From Tenebrionibacter intestinalis (GTDB lineage Bacteria > Pseudomonadota > Gammaproteobacteria > Enterobacterales > Enterobacteriaceae): a stretch of 54,551 nucleotides of DNA. The notes below the pieces were generated by a model. It did no database searches and was not told the origin of the DNA. It was given only the letters and a program-made list of their open reading frames with translations. A program made the translations under genes and the position numbers. Below are positions 8,809-17,246 of this stretch, one piece after another. Position 1 is the first letter of the stretch. Each line of letters starts with the position of its first letter. The DNA lies in contig NZ_JAEPBH010000033.1 in NCBI RefSeq assembly GCF_016632365.1, forward strand, positions 1 to 54,551. The letters run 5' to 3'.

Positions 8809-9012
8809 CTAATCTGTTCTGGCCTGTTGCAGAAGCTGCAGATGGCGGAGATCGCGAACGTCCTGTAATGCCTGTTCAATCCAGGGCAGCAGGGCTACTG
8901 AGTCAGTGTTGTCTTCGTCGTTATCGAAGATAATCTCGCTGCCACAATCAATATTGTCCTGCAGCCAGCCAGTCAGAATGTTGAGAGCGACCTCAGTGGT
9001 TAATTCTGGCAT
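8809..9012 (-). CDS. DUF957 family protein
   Basis: A 67-aa acidic protein containing GWLQDNIDCGSEIIFDNDED and LLPWIEQALQDV, characteristic of the DUF957 family that accompanies YeeU/YeeV modules in E. coli islands. Function unknown. ATG 9012 has AAGGAG eight bases upstream. It is 29 bp downstream of the DUF5983 gene in the same leftward operon. Confidence 0.8.
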   Translation of the reverse strand: MPELTTEVALNILTGWLQDNIDCGSEIIFDNDEDNTDSVALLPWIEQALQDVRDLRHLQLLQQARTD

Positions 9013-9041
9013 TAGAACTCCTTGTTGTGATTGATGTTGAG

Positions 9042-9536
9042 TTACCAGTCAAAGGTGGCAAAGCCTGGTAGCACTTCGCCACAGGCATCAAGATGAACAA
9101 TGCTGACGGAGTAACGACGCATAAGCGCCACCACCAGGCGGCGACAGGCTTTCGACAGACCGAGACGTTTGAGGCGTAATACCGGAAACGACCACGCCCC
9201 CAGGTGAAGCAGATAGCCCGACCCGGTGTACAGAATCCATTCACTGTCACCAAAGTCTTCATGCTGATGTGAAAGGGCAAACAGCAGGGTGTTGTCGGCT
9301 TCGGTGATGTGAGAAGTACTGCACTGGATGCCGCTGAGACGTGCGACAGGCGGGAGTGGATCTTCATCAACAATCACCTTTCCGGGGACATCAGCAACAC
9401 GAAGCGAATAACCGTTATCGCAGACCACATTGATCAGGTCAGCCAGTTCAATCCCGTCGATATCAACAGCGATTCGGCCCATGTTGAGGGCCAGTATATT
9501 GACGGCATCAGCTTCCACGGTCAGAGACAGCTTCAT
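9042..9536 (-). CDS. DUF5983 family protein (YeeW-like)
   Basis: A 164-aa protein beginning MKLSLTVEADAVNILALNMG, typical of the DUF5983 proteins encoded directly after the CbtA toxin. It overlaps the toxin stop codon by four bases (ATGA), so translation is probably coupled to the toxin. GAGG lies upstream inside the toxin gene. Function is unknown. K-12 YeeW appears to be a truncated version; here the gene looks full-length. Confidence 0.8.
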   Translation of the reverse strand: MKLSLTVEADAVNILALNMGRIAVDIDGIELADLINVVCDNGYSLRVADVPGKVIVDEDPLPPVARLSGIQCSTSHITEADNTLLFALSHQHEDFGDSEWILYTGSGYLLHLGAWSFPVLRLKRLGLSKACRRLVVALMRRYSVSIVHLDACGEVLPGFATFDW

Positions 9537-9910
9537 TGCTGCACCTCTTTGTATTTACCGGTGGTGATATCGGTCACCACTTTGTAATCGTTGCGGGTCA
9601 TCAGCCCGATGGCTTTGCGGGCGCGAAGAATATCGATACTGGTGAGAAGCGGCGACTGTGTTTCTGCGTTAAAACCGCGACGGTCTGTACGTACCAGATC
9701 GTACTTTTCCACGATAAAATTGATGGCGTTGCATAGCGAGATACCCGCGTCGATATGTTCCTGGATGACGCTGTCGTTGCCAAACGGGGTGTCGTTTAGT
9801 GCCAGACCATAGTGACGGTCCAGCAGGTGACTCAGAAGCCGGTGCCAGATCTCCACCGGCGACTGGCGTGGCGTAACCTCCTGCGTGGAGGATAGTGGCT
9901 GGGTTTGCAT
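9533..9910 (-). CDS. cbtA: CbtA/YeeV-family toxin of a type IV toxin-antitoxin pair
   Basis: A 125-aa cytoplasmic toxin of the CbtA (YeeV/YkfI/YpjF) family, known to bind FtsZ and MreB and block their polymerisation. Family features: WHRLLSHLLDRHYGLALNDTPF near residue 23 and the C-terminal block LLTSIDILRARKAIGLMTRNDYKVVTDIT, both well conserved. The partner antitoxin lies 50 bp upstream in the usual order. It appears intact. Which K-12 paralogue it equals cannot be said, so the symbol is at family level. Confidence 0.9.
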   Translation of the reverse strand: MQTQPLSSTQEVTPRQSPVEIWHRLLSHLLDRHYGLALNDTPFGNDSVIQEHIDAGISLCNAINFIVEKYDLVRTDRRGFNAETQSPLLTSIDILRARKAIGLMTRNDYKVVTDITTGKYKEVQQ

Positions 9911-9960
9911 AGTTGATCTCTTTGTTGATGGGTTAAAACGAGGGAAAGCAGTTCGAAGGT

Positions 9961-10320
9961 TTACGCAGTTGCTGCAGGTGTGGGGTAAATTGCCATGTAT
10001 ACGTACCCATGCGAGCCGAGGCTGTCGGCCTCGCAGGTCACCCCTTTTGCGTAGAGCGTGACGCAGTGCTGATGGCGGGGATTGATTTCACCGGAAACCA
10101 GCATTAACTCGAGCTGTTTGAGCAGTACCGGAAATGCCTGGTCAAGGTGGCGTAAATCCGCGTCGCTGAATGTTCCTGCGATAGTGCTGCGGTCAGCCAG
10201 ATAATGCAGGTGGTTGCCTTCCTGCACCAGCCGTGCGCCAAAGCATGGCGTGACGGTGGGTTTAAGTCCCCACCAGGGCTCAGAAATATCATGCTTTGCT
10301 GCATTCGTTGTGTTTTGCAT
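9961..10320 (-). CDS. cbeA: CbeA/YeeU-family antitoxin
   Basis: A 119-aa antitoxin of the YeeU/YafW/YfjZ family. In the type IV mechanism it does not bind the toxin but stabilises the MreB and FtsZ polymers the toxin attacks. Signature: EPWWGLKPTVTPCFGARLVQEGNHLHYLADR (residues about 14-44), with AIYPTPAATA at the end. ATG 10320 with AAGGA upstream. It precedes cbtA by 50 bp and follows the DUF987 gene by 23 bp. Confidence 0.92.
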   Translation of the reverse strand: MQNTTNAAKHDISEPWWGLKPTVTPCFGARLVQEGNHLHYLADRSTIAGTFSDADLRHLDQAFPVLLKQLELMLVSGEINPRHQHCVTLYAKGVTCEADSLGSHGYVYMAIYPTPAATA

Positions 10321-10343
10321 TTTAAGTAATCCTTAATGATGCG

Positions 10344-10565
10344 TTAATTCAGGGTAACGCTGCGTAATACGACAAAGGGGCCGTTACGGTCCTGACGGCG
10401 TTCAGCGAAGACAGCCAGCACACCGCTGATATCCTGTACCTCCCGGCCGGCATAGTGGCAGATACTGCCGGACCACTTATATTTACCGGTACAGAAGCGA
10501 AACAGCCGGGACTGCGGATGCTGGCGGTATATCGCCATCGCCTGACGCTTGCTGATAATTTTCAT
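10344..10565 (-). CDS. DUF987 family protein (YeeT/YkfH-like)
   Basis: A 73-aa basic protein starting MKIISKRQAMAIYRQHPQSRLFRF, the DUF987 family always found between the RadC-like gene and the YeeU antitoxin in CP4-type islands. Function unknown. It lies 14 bp downstream of the radC-like gene and is probably co-transcribed with it. Confidence 0.88.
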   Translation of the reverse strand: MKIISKRQAMAIYRQHPQSRLFRFCTGKYKWSGSICHYAGREVQDISGVLAVFAERRQDRNGPFVVLRSVTLN

Positions 10566-10579
10566 CGATATTTTCCTCC

Positions 10580-11059
10580 TTAAAGCCAGCCTCTCTCAGA
10601 AAACGAGACTATTTCCATACCTCCCACTACCAGGTGGTCCAGCAGGCGGATATCCACCAGGTCCAGTGCCTGCCTGAGGCGTTCTGTGATTCGTCTGTCT
10701 GCATCGCTGGGTTCAGCGTGTCCTGAAGGGTGGCAGTGCGCCACGAGAATGGCAGCAGCGTTATGTTTCAGCGCAGCTTTCACCACTTCCCGTGGATGTA
10801 CCTGTGTATGGTTGATGGTGCCGGTGAAGAGGGTTTCGTGCGTAATCAACCGATGCTGGTTATCGAGGAAGATCACGGTAAATTCTTCGCGCTCCTGTGT
10901 GGCAAGCTGCAGACGCAGCCAGTCACGTACTGCATGGCTGGACGTAAATGACGCCCCGGGTTCGCGTAAGTGACGCTCCAGAAGGGTTAGTGCCTTGTGG
11001 ATGGTCTTTTGTGCAGAGACAGGCAGGTCTGAGGCAAATAAAGGGAGCTGTTGTTTCAT
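10580..11059 (-). CDS. RadC-family JAB/MPN domain protein (YeeS/YfjY-like)
   Basis: A 159-aa protein with the JAMM metal motif in [15 protein letters not shown] (His-x-His-Pro-x7-Asp type), followed by LLDHLVVG as in RadC proteins. The JAMM fold suggests a zinc metalloprotease or isopeptidase-like activity, but no substrate is known, and the historical DNA-repair role of RadC is not supported. ATG 11059 is chosen for the GAGGG upstream; a longer frame to 11107 would overlap the antirestriction gene. Confidence 0.88.
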   Translation of the reverse strand: MKQQLPLFASDLPVSAQKTIHKALTLLERHLREPGASFTSSHAVRDWLRLQLATQEREEFTVIFLDNQHRLITHETLFTGTINHTQVHPREVVKAALKHNAAAILVAHCHPSGHAEPSDADRRITERLRQALDLVDIRLLDHLVVGGMEIVSFSERGWL

Positions 11060-11069
11060 GGCGTTTCCC

Positions 11070-11537
11070 TCAGTCGATGATGTGCATGATGGTGCTGCAT
11101 TCCGCATGCCTGAGTGCGTAATCCCGCAGACGGTAATAGTGTTCCGTCATGGCATCGCATTCGGTGCGACAGGCATGGTGGCTGTAAGCAATGAGGCAGA
11201 CTGCAATGCCTGCAGCTTCTGCACTCATCTCTGCGCCGTTGCCATTCATACTGTTGAACAGCGACCATTTTTCACTGGTATCCTCATTTGCTTCCGGGGC
11301 CATAAAAGCACCGCCGTTGCTCAGCATGTAAAACTGCCAGATGCCACCGTGATAATCGGCGCAGAGTCGGTCCATCCAGGCAAAGATACGTGGCTCCAGG
11401 GTTATCCACTGCGGTATGTTGCCAAAGTGTTGTGGCCAGAAGTCCACACGCAGTTCGTCCGAAACGAGCGTAGCGCTCAGTTCATCAGAGGATGGATGTA
11501 ACGGGAGGGTGTTGTTAAGGTTGATCATATCAGTCAT
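11070..11537 (-). CDS. Antirestriction protein, KlcA/YfjX (ArdB) family
   Basis: A 155-aa protein of the ArdB/KlcA family, which protects incoming DNA from type I restriction without mimicking DNA. Family hallmarks: [49 protein letters not shown], and [14 protein letters not shown]. The start at 11537 has AAGGA nine bases upstream; an alternative at 11564 also has a plausible GGGAG, so nine extra residues are possible. It lies 10 bp before the radC-like gene. Confidence 0.9.
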   Translation of the reverse strand: MTDMINLNNTLPLHPSSDELSATLVSDELRVDFWPQHFGNIPQWITLEPRIFAWMDRLCADYHGGIWQFYMLSNGGAFMAPEANEDTSEKWSLFNSMNGNGAEMSAEAAGIAVCLIAYSHHACRTECDAMTEHYYRLRDYALRHAECSTIMHIID

Positions 11538-11661
11538 GTCAGTGGTTCCTTTTGTAAAGGTCATAAGCGCACTCCCGCTGAACAGGAGCGTGCAGGTCGT
11601 TTGAGTTTTTGGGCAACAGGCGTGCAGTGCTACCGGCTGGTGATATCTGCCGGCGGTACGT

Positions 11662-11877
11662 TCAGGCGTAGCTGTGGGCAGGACTGTGCATAGCCATCAG
11701 CATCGCACCGTGAGGGCCAGATGCCGTCAGCCACAGACTGCGTTCACCGGGGCGGTAGCAGAGATGTCTGCACCAGGCGCAGAGGTCATCGTCGGATATG
11801 GAGCGGCTGCCGGGCTGGTTTTGCAGGGAGACAGCCCAGACTGCTGCCTGATCAGTATTCGCCGGAACGTGCTGCAT
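11662..11877 (-). CDS. Small hypothetical protein coupled to the DUF932 gene
   Basis: A 71-aa ORF whose ATG (11877) overlaps the TGA of the DUF932 gene in a TGATG arrangement, suggesting translational coupling. In E. coli CP4-6 this slot holds ykfF (DUF905), but I cannot align the product with that family. It contains LCAWCRHLCYRPGERSLWL, with three Cys that could bind metal. The overlap and position support a real gene; the lack of a recognised family keeps confidence moderate. Confidence 0.5.
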   Translation of the reverse strand: MQHVPANTDQAAVWAVSLQNQPGSRSISDDDLCAWCRHLCYRPGERSLWLTASGPHGAMLMAMHSPAHSYA

Positions 11878-12695
11878 CAGCTCAGTGCCTGCTGCAGCTC
11901 TTCCGCCATCACCCACAACGCGCGGTTAAGCTTCAGGTCACCGTCGATACCTTTCACGGCGCGGGTACGGCTGCGCTTTCCCTGCGCGGTTCGCCCGGCA
12001 AGTCCGCCTTTCTGCAGATTTTCCTGAAGCCGGTTGAATACCGTCCAGAGGTCATTCTGTTCATCCTGCCAGCGGCGGGGGGAGAGCACCTGGGCTTCGG
12101 TCACCGGCTGATGCTCTTCACCAAAGCGATACGTCAGTGCTGCTCTGGCAAATGCCTGTTTTGCCGGTGGCGGCAGCATCAGCGACTGCATGGCATCGCG
12201 CTTCTCTTCCACCCGGTCAAAGATACCGAGTACTTCGTAAGCCCCTTCAATGACTTTTTCCACCACGTTCCCCCTGTGTGGAACGCGAATTTCGCCAAAC
12301 GACTGTCCGCAGACGAGGCTGTTCGTGCAGACGCTGCGAAAGTAACCAGGCAACATCTGATACGAACTGCTGCCATCGTGCGAGTTAAGCAGAATGATCT
12401 CCGGTACCTGCTGACCCTTTATCTGACCGGCACGGCGCAGACGCAGCATGTGCTTCGTGTGCTCCCGGCGGCTCTGGTCGCGAACGCGTGACTGGCAGGC
12501 AAAAAACGGCTCGAAACCCTCCCGCCGGAGGTTCTCCAGCAGGGTAATGGTGGGGATGTAAGCGTATTTTTCACTTCTGGAACCGTGTCTGTCCTCACTG
12601 AACACGCTGGGGACATGCTGCATCAGTTCCTCACGGGTTAACGGGCGGTCACGGCGGATCTGGTTAATTCGGCCAAAGCGGCTGGCTAAGCGCAT
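11877..12695 (-). CDS. DUF932 (YafZ/YfjQ-like) protein
   Basis: A 272-aa protein matching E. coli YafZ/YfjQ (273 aa) in length and style, including the opening MRLASRFGRINQIRRDRPL, the NSHDGSSSYQMLPGYFRSVC segment and the late LWTVFNRLQENLQKGG. DUF932 proteins are plasmid- and phage-borne and sometimes linked to recombination, but no activity is established. ATG 12695 has AAAGGA upstream. It is the first gene after a strong terminator, so a promoter should lie between 12695 and 12760. Confidence 0.85.
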   Translation of the reverse strand: MRLASRFGRINQIRRDRPLTREELMQHVPSVFSEDRHGSRSEKYAYIPTITLLENLRREGFEPFFACQSRVRDQSRREHTKHMLRLRRAGQIKGQQVPEIILLNSHDGSSSYQMLPGYFRSVCTNSLVCGQSFGEIRVPHRGNVVEKVIEGAYEVLGIFDRVEEKRDAMQSLMLPPPAKQAFARAALTYRFGEEHQPVTEAQVLSPRRWQDEQNDLWTVFNRLQENLQKGGLAGRTAQGKRSRTRAVKGIDGDLKLNRALWVMAEELQQALS

Positions 12696-12714
12696 GGAAA
12701 TTTCCTTTCTGAGA

Positions 12715-12751
12715 AACAAAAGAAAACGCCCCGCTCGGATGAGCAGGGCGT
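12715..12751 (-). terminator. Terminator between envelope-protein genes and the DUF932 gene
   Basis: An 11-bp stem with one mismatch (12726-12736 with 12741-12751, loop GGAT). Leftward it is followed by TTTTCTTTTGTTT. It separates the 12785-13324 gene from the DUF932 operon. Confidence 0.8.
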
Positions 12752-12784
12752 CGGTAGTGTGTAATACCTGTGTTATGACAGTTG

Positions 12785-13324
12785 TCAGGGCTGGCTCGTC
12801 GGTTCTGCCCCGGCTGGCGCGGGTTCATTCAGTGCTGCTGTCGTGCCATGAATAATCTGGTGTTTCGCCAGCGCCTGCTGCATGTCATTGATGCAGTACG
12901 TGATGTAGAAGACGTTAAACAGCACGGTATAAAAGGCGTTCATCTTCAGGTCGAAGCGAAAGGTGTTCAGCGCATAGTGACGCAGCACCGTTCTGGCCTT
13001 AAAGGCCCAGACCACATACATCACTCCGCTGGCCACTGAGAGCAGTCCGCTGAGTGCCAGCAGGATATCGCCGGTTGAGTCGTAGCCATACGGGTCAGGC
13101 GCAGCCATGACACCCAACTGACGGCTGAGCCCGAAACAGACGGTGAGCCAGATAATAAACAGATTGCCGTAAAGCGGGTAGCCCGTGGTTTCGCTGATGA
13201 TATCCTGCTTTTTGTAAAGCCAGAGCAGGGGCCAGACGCCGCAGGTGGCCATGCTGAGCAGGACAAAATGCAGCGTACGGGTATTCAGCCGCTGGCTGAG
13301 GGTGTTAATCGTGATATCCATCAT
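12785..13324 (-). CDS. Polytopic membrane protein, DUF4234-like
   Basis: A 179-aa inner-membrane protein with about four hydrophobic segments (near residues 17-38, 50-72, 85-107 and 130-148) and a Pro/Ala-rich C-tail. The opening LHFVLLSMATCGVWPLLWLYKKQD resembles the first half of DUF4234 domains. Function unknown. ATG 13324 has AGGA upstream. It is the last gene of a run of small envelope proteins before the terminator at 12715-12751. Confidence 0.7.
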   Translation of the reverse strand: MMDITINTLSQRLNTRTLHFVLLSMATCGVWPLLWLYKKQDIISETTGYPLYGNLFIIWLTVCFGLSRQLGVMAAPDPYGYDSTGDILLALSGLLSVASGVMYVVWAFKARTVLRHYALNTFRFDLKMNAFYTVLFNVFYITYCINDMQQALAKHQIIHGTTAALNEPAPAGAEPTSQP

Positions 13325-13370
13325 GAACTAAATTCCTGTATTAAACGAGTGGGGGAGGTGTGTCCGGAAA

Positions 13371-13838
13371 TTAACCGGCCGTATTTTCACAGTCGCTGAT
13401 ATTTTCCAGTTCCTGCTGCGTATTCCTGATCCCCGGATGAAAACTGCCGGCTTTCCTGTCATTCACATACACATCAAAATGTGCTGCCTGCCCCAGAGCG
13501 GTAATAAACTGCGACCAGGCATTGTCTGCATTACGCCATCCCAGAGACGAAGGGAGCGGGAATTGTCGATCGTTTATGACCAGCGTGATGACGGTCTGGT
13601 CGTCATGTGAGTCCGCTCCGGAACCATCAGGAAAGGTGAGCATGACGTGATGCTGCAGGATGTTCTGCTCATCGGGGTTGCCGGTGCAGTTGAGGTTAAA
13701 CATCACATTTTCGGGACTGGTGATGATGTATTCGGTCACCCCCATGCCGAAGCCGCTGGTCCACATATTGGGGATTGCGTGTGCGAGGCCAGTGAATGCC
13801 AGTGTTGTTACCAGCAGAACGGCAGATAGTTTGCGCAT
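13371..13838 (-). CDS. Periplasmic hypothetical protein
   Basis: A 155-aa protein with a clear Sec signal peptide (MRKLSAVLLVTTLAFTGLAHA, cleavage after AHA). The mature part holds two Cys (about 51 and 150) that might form a disulfide. It contains no motif I know. Its length and position match the YfjT slot of CP4-57, but I cannot confirm the identity. ATG 13838 has AAGGA upstream. It lies in the leftward operon after the 14207 membrane protein. Confidence 0.7.
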   Translation of the reverse strand: MRKLSAVLLVTTLAFTGLAHAIPNMWTSGFGMGVTEYIITSPENVMFNLNCTGNPDEQNILQHHVMLTFPDGSGADSHDDQTVITLVINDRQFPLPSSLGWRNADNAWSQFITALGQAAHFDVYVNDRKAGSFHPGIRNTQQELENISDCENTAG

Positions 13839-13895
13839 GAACTTTTCCTTAAATTATCGAAGAGGTGGTAACTGTTGATGAACCCGTCGTGGGCG

Positions 13896-14207
13896 TTACA
13901 TAAGCTGTTTGCCCACCGTTATCAGACCGGTCAGCCAGCCGATACACTGAGGTCCCACAAGCCAGAACAGGCGGGCTTTAAGCAGCCCGGTCATACCTTC
14001 GCTGGTGTATACTGCATCCGGCATCAGCCACTGGCGCAGGAACGCGCCGACCGTCATACCTGCACCGGGGCCGAGCGTCATCCAGAACAGATACCCAATT
14101 CCCTGCCCGAAACTGCGTATTTCGCCCGTATTCCCGAATACATTAAACAGGACCACCGCAAGCGCGATGCCGAAGGCAATCGCAAAATATTTAATAACAA
14201 GCGCCAT
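13896..14207 (-). CDS. Small inner-membrane protein
   Basis: A 103-aa protein with hydrophobic spans at about residues 5-24, 34-55 and 82-98, interrupted by a Gly-rich stretch (TLGPGAGMTVGAFL). Not recognised. ATG 14207 has AGGA upstream and the gene starts 13 bp after the lipoprotein gene ends, so both are probably translated from one mRNA. Confidence 0.65.
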   Translation of the reverse strand: MALVIKYFAIAFGIALAVVLFNVFGNTGEIRSFGQGIGYLFWMTLGPGAGMTVGAFLRQWLMPDAVYTSEGMTGLLKARLFWLVGPQCIGWLTGLITVGKQLM

Positions 14208-14219
14208 TCTTTTCAGTCC

Positions 14220-14507
14220 TTATTTTCTGCACTGCTGAGCAGCGCTCAGCATGTTGTCCATGACGCGGGGAGGTACATAGCCGTACTGCTGGTTCATTTT
14301 CTCCAGTTCCCCGTGGGTATATTTCGTCTTCAGCTCATCCCATATACAGCCGCAGACTGCGGTAGTGCCTCCACCGGACTTGCAGCCCCGGATGAACTCT
14401 TGTTCGTTCCTGTCACCACAGCCACTCAGGGCCTGTGCTGCCAGCAGCGTGACGATCAGTAATACACCCCGGGGAGCCATCGTTATTTTTAATTTCTTAT
14501 TAATCAT
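14220..14507 (-). CDS. Small Cys-rich lipoprotein
   Basis: A 95-aa protein with a lipoprotein signal: hydrophobic GVLLIVTLLAAQA followed by the lipobox LSGC, so it should be acylated. The mature region has four further Cys (FIRGCKSGG, VCGCIW, AAQQCRK), suggesting disulfides. The Met at 14507 is chosen with a weak GGAT upstream; a start at 14522 is possible. CP4-57 also has a lipoprotein gene near yfjR (yfjS), but homology is not shown. Confidence 0.65.
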   Translation of the reverse strand: MINKKLKITMAPRGVLLIVTLLAAQALSGCGDRNEQEFIRGCKSGGGTTAVCGCIWDELKTKYTHGELEKMNQQYGYVPPRVMDNMLSAAQQCRK

Positions 14508-14540
14508 TGTGTTAATATCCATACGTTAAGACACCGCTGT

Positions 14541-15044
14541 TCAGAGGCTGTCTGATTCCGTCACGTCTTCCTGTGCAAGTGAATGGCTGATATTGTTCAC
14601 CACCGTATTCGGGTCGAGACGGATTTCCGCCAGATGCTTACCCGTCTCCGGTGTTCCCTGATAAACGTCCAGGGATGCGAACGGTGTGCCTTCATCGTTT
14701 GTCCAGGCAGATACCTGGTATGAGGTGTCGCCGTTTCGGACAGTGAATTCCTGCAGACTGATTACCTGATTGTTCTGATATGCGTACGTGGTGGTGTTTG
14801 CCGGTACGGTAATGTCCATTTCCTTATGTTCTGCGCCTTTCTTCCCGAATGAATAGGATACCGACGGGGTGATGATGCAAATCTCGACCTCTTTTTTGTG
14901 GTTAGCGGTCTGTGCATAGAAGACGGGCTTGCCGCAGCGCTGATGATGTGCCTGTATAAGCGCATCGGGCGTAGCGGCATTTGCAGCTGACAGCGATGAC
15001 AGCATCATTCCTGCGCTCAGCAGCAGGGCTTTGCCGTATTTCAT
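14541..15044 (-). CDS. Periplasmic hypothetical protein
   Basis: A 167-aa protein with a signal peptide (KALLLSAGMMLSSLSAANAA, cleavage around residue 22) and a soluble mature part without a known motif. ATG 15044 has AAGGAG eight bases upstream and overlaps the end of the regulator gene by four bases (ATGA), so the two are coupled. It opens the run of four small envelope proteins downstream of the WYL regulator. Confidence 0.7.
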   Translation of the reverse strand: MKYGKALLLSAGMMLSSLSAANAATPDALIQAHHQRCGKPVFYAQTANHKKEVEICIITPSVSYSFGKKGAEHKEMDITVPANTTTYAYQNNQVISLQEFTVRNGDTSYQVSAWTNDEGTPFASLDVYQGTPETGKHLAEIRLDPNTVVNNISHSLAQEDVTESDSL

Positions 15045-15769
15045 GTTTTAACTCCTTTTGGTCTGGTCTGAGGTTCGGGAGAATGCTCCCGGAAGGTGTG
15101 AATGACGTTGCTGATAAAGTGAAAATGCGGAAGGGCATTGATGAAATCCGCGTCCACAATGAGCGCGCTGGTCTCACTGCGTCGGTGAAAAGAGCGTTCA
15201 GACAGGGAGACCGACGTTACTTCTTCAACCCTGAATACCCGTATCGCACCATACTGGCTGGCCGCCAGATACCAGTATGCCTGTGAGAAAATCAGCCGGT
15301 AGGGCTCGAGGTGGTCGTGACGAATACCCTTTACCAGCAGGCTGACCATCCGGTGGTGGTAAATGCCTTCAGCAAGCCTCTGAAAGCAGTCCGGGAGGAT
15401 CCCCGCTGGATGCTGTACATTACCTATCAGACAGGGCGATGTGCCGCTTTCATCCATCAGCAGCTGCATCAGTTGACGGCTCTGTGAGGGAATGAGACGG
15501 GCTATTCCGGTGTTGCGGGCAAACGCCAGCGCACCCGGGGTATGATCGCGCATCGGGTTCGTTCTTAAACGCCAGAAGCCGTTATCGCCAGTCAGATCCA
15601 GATGCAGCAGACGCTGAGAGAAATCCCGGCGCAGGGTGCGTTCAGATACGCCAAATTCACCGGACAGCGCTTTCAGTGAAAGGGATTCACCGGCAAGAAG
15701 CCGGCTGATAATAACTGACAGCCTGAGTGCCAGCCTGTCGTGTCGATGCGCAGGATCCGTGGCGCGCAT
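15041..15769 (-). CDS. WYL-domain transcriptional regulator (YfjR-like)
   Basis: A 242-aa DNA-binding protein. An N-terminal helix-turn-helix (about residues 15-55; SLKALSGEFGVSERTLRRDF) is followed by a WYL-type ligand domain (EPYRLIFSQAYWYLAASQYG near residue 150). This matches YfjR of CP4-57, a regulator in the same place. WYL proteins often sense nucleic acid or nucleotide signals and control phage-defence islands; the ligand here is unknown. Start 15769 is preferred because GGAGG lies four bases upstream; an extension to 15805 lacks one. Confidence 0.85.
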   Translation of the reverse strand: MRATDPAHRHDRLALRLSVIISRLLAGESLSLKALSGEFGVSERTLRRDFSQRLLHLDLTGDNGFWRLRTNPMRDHTPGALAFARNTGIARLIPSQSRQLMQLLMDESGTSPCLIGNVQHPAGILPDCFQRLAEGIYHHRMVSLLVKGIRHDHLEPYRLIFSQAYWYLAASQYGAIRVFRVEEVTSVSLSERSFHRRSETSALIVDADFINALPHFHFISNVIHTFREHSPEPQTRPKGVKT

Positions 15770-15969
15770 ATGCCCTCCGTGAATAAAAATACTGAGATAA
15801 CTCATGCGGTTATTATGCAGGATGGGGTGGACAGGTTATGACCAGCGATGAGAGGAAGAGGCAGAAAAGATGAAATATTTTTTCGAAAATAACTGACTGA
15901 ATTCTCGCGGATAATTGCACATTGTTCAGTGAGTGAGCTGTAGGTGGTCATACCCTGTCATAAAGCCGG

Positions 15970-16206
15970 TCAGCAGGATGCGCTGTCAGGGCTGAAGGTG
16001 GCTGCAGTATTGCGTTTTATTAATCTCTCCCTCAATAAACGCAGTAGGATGCGAAACAGAACGATGAGAGCCCAACGGACGCGGTGGATCGCTTTCTCCG
16101 GCCTGCCTGCGTGCCGACAGTAACCCAGGATCCTGTTTACTATCTGTCTTCGGATATAGCGCAGCAGCATGCGTAACAGAGGCAATGTCAGCTTCCTGAG
16201 TATCAT
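15970..16206 (-). CDS. Small basic hydrophobic protein downstream of the GTPase
   Basis: A 78-aa protein whose ATG (16206) follows a near-perfect GAGGAGGTGG ribosome-binding site and starts 11 bp after the GTPase stop, so it should be well expressed. The sequence alternates Leu/Ile with Arg (LPLLRMLLRYIRRQIVNRIL and FRILLRLLRERLIK): two cationic amphipathic helices around a short Cys-containing linker. Not recognised. Such peptides can be membrane-active, but no function is claimed. Confidence 0.6.
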   Translation of the reverse strand: MILRKLTLPLLRMLLRYIRRQIVNRILGYCRHAGRPEKAIHRVRWALIVLFRILLRLLRERLIKRNTAATFSPDSASC

Positions 16207-16216
16207 TTCCACCTCC

Positions 16217-17101
16217 TCAAAAAAACCAGTGCCACAGTGCGGAAGCGGCATTCACAATGCCATCGCGGATTGTTCCCAGCCCTTCCCGGACCGACTTTGG
16301 CAGCGGAATGGCGTCAACTATCCGGCTGAATAACTCACCCAGCAGATCGCCAAAATCCTTTCGGGCTGTACTCTCTGCCTCTGCAGACCGGTGTTCTTCC
16401 CTGACCTGACTAAACACGCCGCTGCTGGCCTCCGGGGGCAGGGCGAATATCATGGTTTCGACCAGACGGGCCAGGTTGTAGCCGGTTTTTGCCGACACTG
16501 CATGCACCGGATAAGGACAGGAGAACTGCCGCGAGATGGATGCGCTCCGGGCAGTCAGTGTCAGTAGCTGGCCGGTGGAGGGCTGACAGGCTTCCCTGTC
16601 CCATTCCAGCGAGGGTTCTGCCTTGTCGGCTTGGTTAATGACGAAGACAATGCTGCCTGATGAGACACCGCATTTGAGCAGGAACCGGTGAAATGCCTCA
16701 TCAGTAGCACAGGCCCGGTCATCCGCCTTCATCACCCAGAGGATAAGATCCAGCGTCGGTAACTGCTCTTTATACAACTGCCGGTATTCACGGTCATAGT
16801 CCAGAGATTCTCCGGCACCGGGTAAATCGACCAGCGTCATGCGGCGCCCGCCGATATCGAGCGTGAAGCGAAGCGGTTCACGGGTACAGCCCTGAGCATC
16901 GCTGACTGGGCTGAGGGGTTGCTGAAAGAGCGCATTACAGAGCGAACTTTTTCCACTTCCTGTTTTACCCATAATGCCAATGACCGGCTCGTAATGGATG
17001 TGCTGCCGGATGCGGTTCAGTATTGTGCGGGAGAGTGTTTCGGGCAGGATAGACAGCTGTTGCTTCAGGGCATCAAGGCCCTGTTCAGTTTTATCGGACA
17101 C
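16217..17101 (-). CDS. YeeP/YfjP/YkfA-family GTPase
   Basis: A 294-aa Era-like GTPase of the family found in every CP4-type island. G1/P-loop GKTGSGKSS (about residue 46), G3 DLPGAGES (about 98) and G4 NQADK (about 158) are intact, so it should bind GTP. The C-terminal quarter is amphipathic and ends in WHWFF, perhaps a membrane contact. The start is a GTG (17101) directly behind GGAGG; an overlapping ATG is out of frame. It heads the group GTPase, small peptide and WYL regulator. Confidence 0.88.
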   Translation of the reverse strand: MSDKTEQGLDALKQQLSILPETLSRTILNRIRQHIHYEPVIGIMGKTGSGKSSLCNALFQQPLSPVSDAQGCTREPLRFTLDIGGRRMTLVDLPGAGESLDYDREYRQLYKEQLPTLDLILWVMKADDRACATDEAFHRFLLKCGVSSGSIVFVINQADKAEPSLEWDREACQPSTGQLLTLTARSASISRQFSCPYPVHAVSAKTGYNLARLVETMIFALPPEASSGVFSQVREEHRSAEAESTARKDFGDLLGELFSRIVDAIPLPKSVREGLGTIRDGIVNAASALWHWFF

Positions 17102-17246
17102 ATTAACCTCCGTGAGTGGAATAATAAAACGGCAGCATTTCTGCTGCCGTTCTCACACAGGTAATATAGGTCTGAAATTTTTTTGAATGTAATTTCTGGT
17201 CTGTATGATTGAGACTTTCATTCACTTCTGTAGTCAGGGAGAAAAT

